13,844 bases of DNA from assembly GCA_002385265.1 (NCBI GenBank), contig DGDD01000194.1, positions 1-13,844 on the forward strand. Direction: 5' to 3'. Position 1 is the stretch's first letter. Each line of letters opens with the position of its first letter. The DNA is from Chitinophagaceae bacterium UBA3961. Lineage in GTDB: Bacteria; Bacteroidota; Bacteroidia; Chitinophagales; Chitinophagaceae. Below the pieces are notes generated by a model. That model had not been told where the DNA came from and did no database searches. It saw only the letters and a program-made list of their open reading frames with translations. Shown here piece by piece: positions 13,274 through 13,844 of this stretch. The translations under genes and the position numbers were made by a program.

Positions 13274-13844
13274 ATGAAAAAAAATATTTTACTCCTTTTA
13301 TCTGCTTTCACAATATCTGCGTCTTTTGCTCAATTTAAAAAAGGCGATAAAATAATTGAAACCAGCTTCGGAAATATCAATATTGGCAGTACCAAGGACA
13401 ATACCGGTGGCGGCGACGGGAAAGCTAAATCCTTTAAGTTATCTATAGAATTTGCAAGTGGCTATTTTTTACACCCTGATGTTGCAGTAGGCACAAGGCT
13501 TAATACTTTCTTGGCTTTAGATAATATAACCAGTAAAAATAGTAATGGTGTAAAAGTCAACGATACTAAGTCTGGTCAAATGGGTATCTTACTGGCTCCT
13601 TTTATACGGTATTATTTTAAGCAAAATGCAAAGTCAAGGTTTTATGGTCAGTTGGCTGGCTATTTTTCTACTACACCCTTTTACAACTTTACTGCTAATG
13701 CATATAACAGTACCACCGGGGCACTGGTTTCTACTACAAAAACTGACAATTTTAAAAGTAATCGTACTGGTGTAACTCCATCACTTGGATGGAATTGTTT
13801 TTTTTCCCCTCATACAGCTTTACATTTAAACCTTGGCTATAGTT
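13274..13844 (+). CDS. Outer-membrane beta-barrel protein, 5' part (runs off the window)
   Basis: The first 190 codons are present. MKKNILLLLSAFTISASFA is a clear signal peptide with cleavage before Gln20. The mature part alternates polar and hydrophobic residues in short beta strands separated by Gly/Asn/Ser-rich turns (FKLSIEFASGYFLHPDVAVG, MGILLAPFIRYYFKQNAKSR, FYGQLAGYFSTTPFYNF, LGWNCFFSPHTALHLNLGYS). This is the pattern of small Bacteroidota outer-membrane barrels of the OmpA/OMP_b-brl type; no ligand or transport role can be assigned. Whether it belongs to the element or to the chromosome beyond it cannot be decided from this window. The start is fixed by the signal peptide. Confidence 0.8.
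   Translation, partial: MKKNILLLLSAFTISASFAQFKKGDKIIETSFGNINIGSTKDNTGGGDGKAKSFKLSIEFASGYFLHPDVAVGTRLNTFLALDNITSKNSNGVKVNDTKSGQMGILLAPFIRYYFKQNAKSRFYGQLAGYFSTTPFYNFTANAYNSTTGALVSTTKTDNFKSNRTGVTPSLGWNCFFSPHTALHLNLGYS

Noticed and set aside
1..13844. CRISPR array, rRNA or insertion sequence
   Set aside because: No regularly spaced repeats, no rRNA motifs and no transposase-like product were found on either strand.

Overview
The window looks like chromosome from a member of the phylum Bacteroidota into which an integrative and conjugative element (ICE) has inserted at a tRNA-Leu gene. The evidence is the Bacteroidota-type Tra proteins (TraK, TraL, TraM, TraN), a DUF4382 lipoprotein, promoter-like TAnnTTTG boxes and an AT-rich base composition. 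The Tra proteins and the recombinase read most like those of Chitinophagaceae or Sphingobacteriales relatives, but I cannot name a genus.

The left part (1-2370) is ordinary chromosome. It holds a partial DUF4382 lipoprotein gene, an ECF sigma factor gene overlapping its membrane anti-sigma partner (both minus strand), and divergently hscB, which encodes the iron-sulfur co-chaperone. tRNA-Leu(CAA) follows at 2371-2454 on the plus strand.

The element begins at the 3' end of this tRNA. A 515-residue serine recombinase is read towards the tRNA, and its last 11 residues and stop codon are encoded by the antisense of the tRNA. Between these sits a strong plus-strand hairpin with a T-rich tail that would terminate the tRNA transcript. 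Upstream of the recombinase gene on the minus strand come a 46-residue protein with an unusually strong Shine-Dalgarno sequence, a small winged-helix-like protein, and two neighbouring unknown proteins that seem to share a domain. Then come traN, traM, traL and traK. Three ATGA stop/start overlaps and short gaps mark this as one operon. traL has an in-frame amber codon at position 10.

Upstream of traK the operon is interrupted by about 3 kb of plus-strand cargo. This is a frameshifted gene of a widespread unknown family with a possible PD-(D/E)XK nuclease core, followed by an AbiEi/AbiEii type IV toxin-antitoxin pair. Directly after the toxin stop codon, back on the minus strand, lies a short open stretch whose product resembles the C-terminal end of TraJ. 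This suggests that cargo entered between traJ and traK and that traJ was later lost or truncated. The window ends inside a plus-strand outer-membrane beta-barrel gene. No second attachment site, relaxase or TraG is visible, so mobility of the element cannot be judged. The damaged traL, the traJ remnant and the frameshifted cargo gene all suggest an element in decay or one dependent on another element.
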